64,000 nucleotides of DNA from Pantoea sp. RIT-PI-b (GTDB lineage Bacteria > Pseudomonadota > Gammaproteobacteria > Enterobacterales > Enterobacteriaceae). The stretch's first letter is position 1; each line of letters opens with the position of its first letter. The DNA lies in the NCBI RefSeq assembly GCF_001187905.1, contig NZ_LGIS01000007.1, positions 124,001-188,000 of the forward strand, given 5' to 3'. A model generated the notes under the pieces. It ran no database searches, was not told where the DNA came from, and saw only the letters and a list, made by a program, of their open reading frames with translations. Of the stretch, positions 61,678 to 64,000 are shown piece by piece. A program made the translations under genes and the position numbers.

Positions 61678-62457
61678 ATGACCGACCTTAAAGCAGCCGC
61701 ACAGCGCGCACTGCAACTGATGGATTTAACCACCCTGAATGAAGATGACACCGACGAGAAGGTGATCGCGCTGTGCCGTCAGGCGAAATCGCCAGCCGGT
61801 AACACCGCGGCTATCTGTATCTATCCGCGTTTCATTCCGGCGGCGCGTAAAGCGCTGCGTGAACAGGGCACACCGGACATCCGCATCGCCACCGTGACCA
61901 ACTTCCCGCACGGCAACGATGACATCGAGATTGCACTGGCCGAAACCCGTGCGGCAATCGCCTACGGTGCTGACGAAGTCGACGTGGTGTTCCCGTATCG
62001 CGCACTGATTGCGGGCAACCGCGACATCGGTTTCGAGCTGGTGAAAGCCTGTAAAGCCGCCTGCGCAGAAGCCAACGTGCTGCTGAAAGTGATTATCGAA
62101 AGCGGCGAGCTGAAAGACGAAGCGCTGATCCGTGCCGCTTCGGAAATCGCGATAGATGCCGGTGCCGATTTCATCAAAACCTCTACCGGTAAAGTGCCGG
62201 TCAACGCTACGCCAGACGTAGCGGCGATCATGATGCAGGTGATTCGAGATAAAGGCGTGCAGCAGCAGGTTGGTTTCAAACCGGCGGGCGGCGTGCGCAC
62301 CGCTGAAGACGCGGCGCTGTATCTGAAACTGGCCGACGACATTCTGGGCCAAGGCTGGGCCGATGCGCGTCATTTCCGCTTTGGCGCTTCTAGCCTGCTG
62401 GCAAGCCTGCTCAACACGCTGGGCCACGAAACCGCGACCAGCAAAGCGGGCTACTAA
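61678..62457 (+). CDS. deoC: Deoxyribose-phosphate aldolase DeoC
   Basis: A 259-residue class I aldolase, the same length as E. coli DeoC. It cleaves 2-deoxyribose-5-phosphate to acetaldehyde and glyceraldehyde-3-phosphate. The Schiff-base lysine lies in D-F-I-K-T-S-T-G-K and the activating lysine in [13 protein letters not shown] 61678 ([12 protein letters not shown]) is chosen over an upstream TTG in frame; GGAG lies 7 bases before. It is the first gene of the deoxynucleoside operon with deoA and deoB. Confidence 0.97.
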   Translation: MTDLKAAAQRALQLMDLTTLNEDDTDEKVIALCRQAKSPAGNTAAICIYPRFIPAARKALREQGTPDIRIATVTNFPHGNDDIEIALAETRAAIAYGADEVDVVFPYRALIAGNRDIGFELVKACKAACAEANVLLKVIIESGELKDEALIRAASEIAIDAGADFIKTSTGKVPVNATPDVAAIMMQVIRDKGVQQQVGFKPAGGVRTAEDAALYLKLADDILGQGWADARHFRFGASSLLASLLNTLGHETATSKAGY

Positions 62458-62477
62458 GTTCAATCCATTCTTTGTAG

Positions 62478-62497
62478 GGTCGCCATTCATGGCGACC
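62478..62497. repeat. 20-bp palindrome, family B copy 4, inside the deo operon
   Basis: GGTCGCCATTCATGGCGACC lies between deoC and deoA, 22 bases before the deoA start. As RNA it would form a stable stem within the operon transcript. Confidence 0.88.
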
Positions 62498-62519
62498 TCC
62501 TCATTCCAGGGAGGCAACC

Positions 62520-63842
62520 GTGTTCCTGCCACAAGAAATTATTCGTAAAAAACGCGACGGCCAGACGCTGAGTGAAGCGGAGATTCGCTTTTTCATCAAC
62601 GGCGTGCGCGACAACAGCGTCTCGGAAGGCCAGATCGCCGCGCTGGCGATGACCATCTATTTCCACGATATAACGCTGGAAGAGCGCGTGGCGTTAACCA
62701 TGGCGATGCGTGATTCCGGCACGGTGCTGAACTGGAAATCGCTGAATCTTAACGGCCCGATTGTGGATAAGCACTCCACCGGCGGCGTGGGCGATGTGAC
62801 TTCGCTGATGCTCGGTCCGATGGTGGCGGCCTGCGGCGGCTACGTGCCGATGATCTCCGGTCGCGGTCTGGGCCATACCGGCGGCACGCTGGATAAACTG
62901 GAAGCGATTCCTGGCTTTGATATCTTCCCCAGCGACGATCGTTTCCGCCAAATCATTAAAGATGTCGGCATCGCGATTATTGGCCAGACCAACTCGCTGG
63001 CGCCGGCCGACAAGCGTTTCTACGCTACGCGCGATATCACCGCCACCGTCGATTCCATTCCGCTGATCACCGCCTCGATCCTCGCTAAAAAACTGGCGGA
63101 AGGATTGGATGCGCTGGTGATGGACGTCAAAGTGGGTTCCGGTGCCTTTATGCCGACCTTCGAAGCGTCAGAAAATCTGGCGCAGGCGATTGTCGGCGTG
63201 GCGAACGGTGCAGGCTGCAAAACCACCGCGCTGCTGACCGACATGAATCAGGTGCTGGCTTCCACTGCCGGAAATGCGCTAGAGGTGCGTGAAGCGGTGC
63301 AGTTCCTGACCGGCGTTGCACGCAATCCACGCTTGCTGGAAGTGACGATGGCGCTGTGCTCAGAAATGCTGATCTCCGGCAAACTGGCGGAGAACGATAC
63401 CGAAGCGCGCAAAAAACTGCAGCAGGTGCTGGATAACGGCAAGGCCGCTGAAGTGTTCGCCCGCATGGTGGCGGCACAAAATGGTCCGGCAGATTTCATT
63501 GAGCGCATGGACAGCTATTTGCCGGCGCCAACCCTGAGCAAAGCGGTTTACGCCGAGGGTGCTGGCATTGTCAGCGCCATGGATACGCGCGCGCTCGGCA
63601 TGGCGGTGGTGTCGCTAGGCGGCGGACGTCAGCGCGCCAGCGACAGCATTGATTACAGCGTCGGCCTGAGTGACATGACCACGCTCGGCACCCAGATTGA
63701 CGCGCAGCGCCCGCTGGCCATCATTCACGCCAGTTCGGAAGCGCAGTGGCAGCAGGCCGCCGCTGCGGTGAAAGCCGCCATCACCTTGAGTGACAGCGCG
63801 CCAGCGATGACGCCGGTGGTTTATCGTCGCGTCAGTGAATAA
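62520..63842 (+). CDS. deoA: Thymidine phosphorylase DeoA
   Basis: A 440-residue enzyme, the same length as E. coli DeoA. It phosphorolyses thymidine and deoxyuridine to the base and deoxyribose-1-phosphate. The signature [14 protein letters not shown] and the phosphate site K-H-S-T-G-G-V-G-D are intact. The start is GTG 62520 with GGGAGG six bases upstream. It lies 62 bases after deoC with a repeat in the gap. Confidence 0.97.
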   Translation: MFLPQEIIRKKRDGQTLSEAEIRFFINGVRDNSVSEGQIAALAMTIYFHDITLEERVALTMAMRDSGTVLNWKSLNLNGPIVDKHSTGGVGDVTSLMLGPMVAACGGYVPMISGRGLGHTGGTLDKLEAIPGFDIFPSDDRFRQIIKDVGIAIIGQTNSLAPADKRFYATRDITATVDSIPLITASILAKKLAEGLDALVMDVKVGSGAFMPTFEASENLAQAIVGVANGAGCKTTALLTDMNQVLASTAGNALEVREAVQFLTGVARNPRLLEVTMALCSEMLISGKLAENDTEARKKLQQVLDNGKAAEVFARMVAAQNGPADFIERMDSYLPAPTLSKAVYAEGAGIVSAMDTRALGMAVVSLGGGRQRASDSIDYSVGLSDMTTLGTQIDAQRPLAIIHASSEAQWQQAAAAVKAAITLSDSAPAMTPVVYRRVSE

Positions 63843-63936
63843 CTGGCGCTTCTGCGTGCCAGGCAGCGGCCGTTCGGGTATACTGATCTGATCGCTTTTT
63901 TTTGACTTGTCATCGCGCATTGCGCAGGAGACTTGC

Positions 63937-64000
63937 ATGAAACGTGCTTTTATTATGGTTCTCGACTCCTTCGGGATCGGTTCCAGCAAAGACGCCGATA
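63937..64000 (+). CDS. deoB: Phosphopentomutase DeoB, 5' end (cut by window edge)
   Basis: The first 21 codons (MKRAFIMVLDSFGIGSSKDA plus D) match the DeoB N-terminus, including the D-S-F-G-I-G metal-binding start. AGGAG lies six bases before the ATG. DeoB interconverts (deoxy)ribose-1-P and -5-P, linking deoA and deoC reactions. Confidence 0.95.
   Translation, partial: MKRAFIMVLDSFGIGSSKDAD

Overview
The window looks like chromosome of an Erwiniaceae member (Pantoea/Erwinia-like Enterobacterales). Two blocks are collinear with the Escherichia coli chromosome as I remember it: ygiN-mdaB ... parC-plsC-ftsP-dkgA-yqhC-yghB-metC-exbB-exbD (3.1-21 kb) and prfC-osmY-ytjA-yjjU-yjjV-deoC-deoA-deoB (56.7-64 kb). 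Protein lengths and motifs match the enteric orthologues closely. I saw no tRNA, rRNA, CRISPR array, insertion sequence or prophage.

Layout. 0-3 kb: 3' end of a large acidic Ig-like-repeat protein. 3.1-4.0 kb: ygiN/mdaB. 4.2-10.4 kb: a slot between mdaB and parC holding a periplasmic cyclohexadienyl dehydratase-like gene (pheC family) and a six-gene fructose-type PTS operon (PRD regulator, EIIA, EIIB, EIIC, two class II ketose-bisphosphate aldolases). 10.8-21.1 kb: conserved parC-to-exbD core. 21.1-23.0 kb: a second, shorter Ig-repeat protein that shares its C-terminal domain with the first. 23.4-30.2 kb: a citrate-type MFS transporter, then a Csu-like archaic chaperone-usher pilus operon. 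30.7-35.0 kb: two tandem MHYT-GGDEF-EAL proteins. 35.1-37.0 kb: ydcR and ylaC. 37.2-39.8 kb: a Flag-2 lateral-flagellum deletion scar (5'-truncated lfhA and lafU joined head to head). 40.1-44.7 kb: a cupin gene and the Anbu operon (ATP-grasp, alpha-E, transglutaminase-like, Anbu peptidase). 44.8-51.4 kb: an orphan NarL-type response regulator, an OlsF-like bifunctional ornithine-lipid synthase and an ABC importer. 51.6-54.4 kb: a four-PAS GGDEF-EAL protein. 54.6-56.4 kb: ftnA and an M20 peptidase. Then the prfC-deoB block.

How the parts connect. Surface and lifestyle functions dominate the accessory part: two adhesin-like Ig proteins, an archaic pilus, three c-di-GMP enzymes and the remnant of a lost second flagellar system. 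Near-perfect RcsAB-type boxes lie upstream of both the pilus operon and the four-PAS c-di-GMP gene, which suggests shared envelope-stress/Rcs control. The deo operon carries recognisable CRP and DeoR sites, and exbB has a Fur-like box.

Three families of dispersed palindromic repeats fill many intergenic gaps. One is a REP-like element of the CCCTCACCC...GGGTGAGGG type, one a 20-bp GGTCGCCATT palindrome, and one a long inverted repeat of GCGCGATAAATCGCGC type. One REP copy has expanded into a 56-bp tandem array, and another has been translated into the C-terminus of the MFS transporter.
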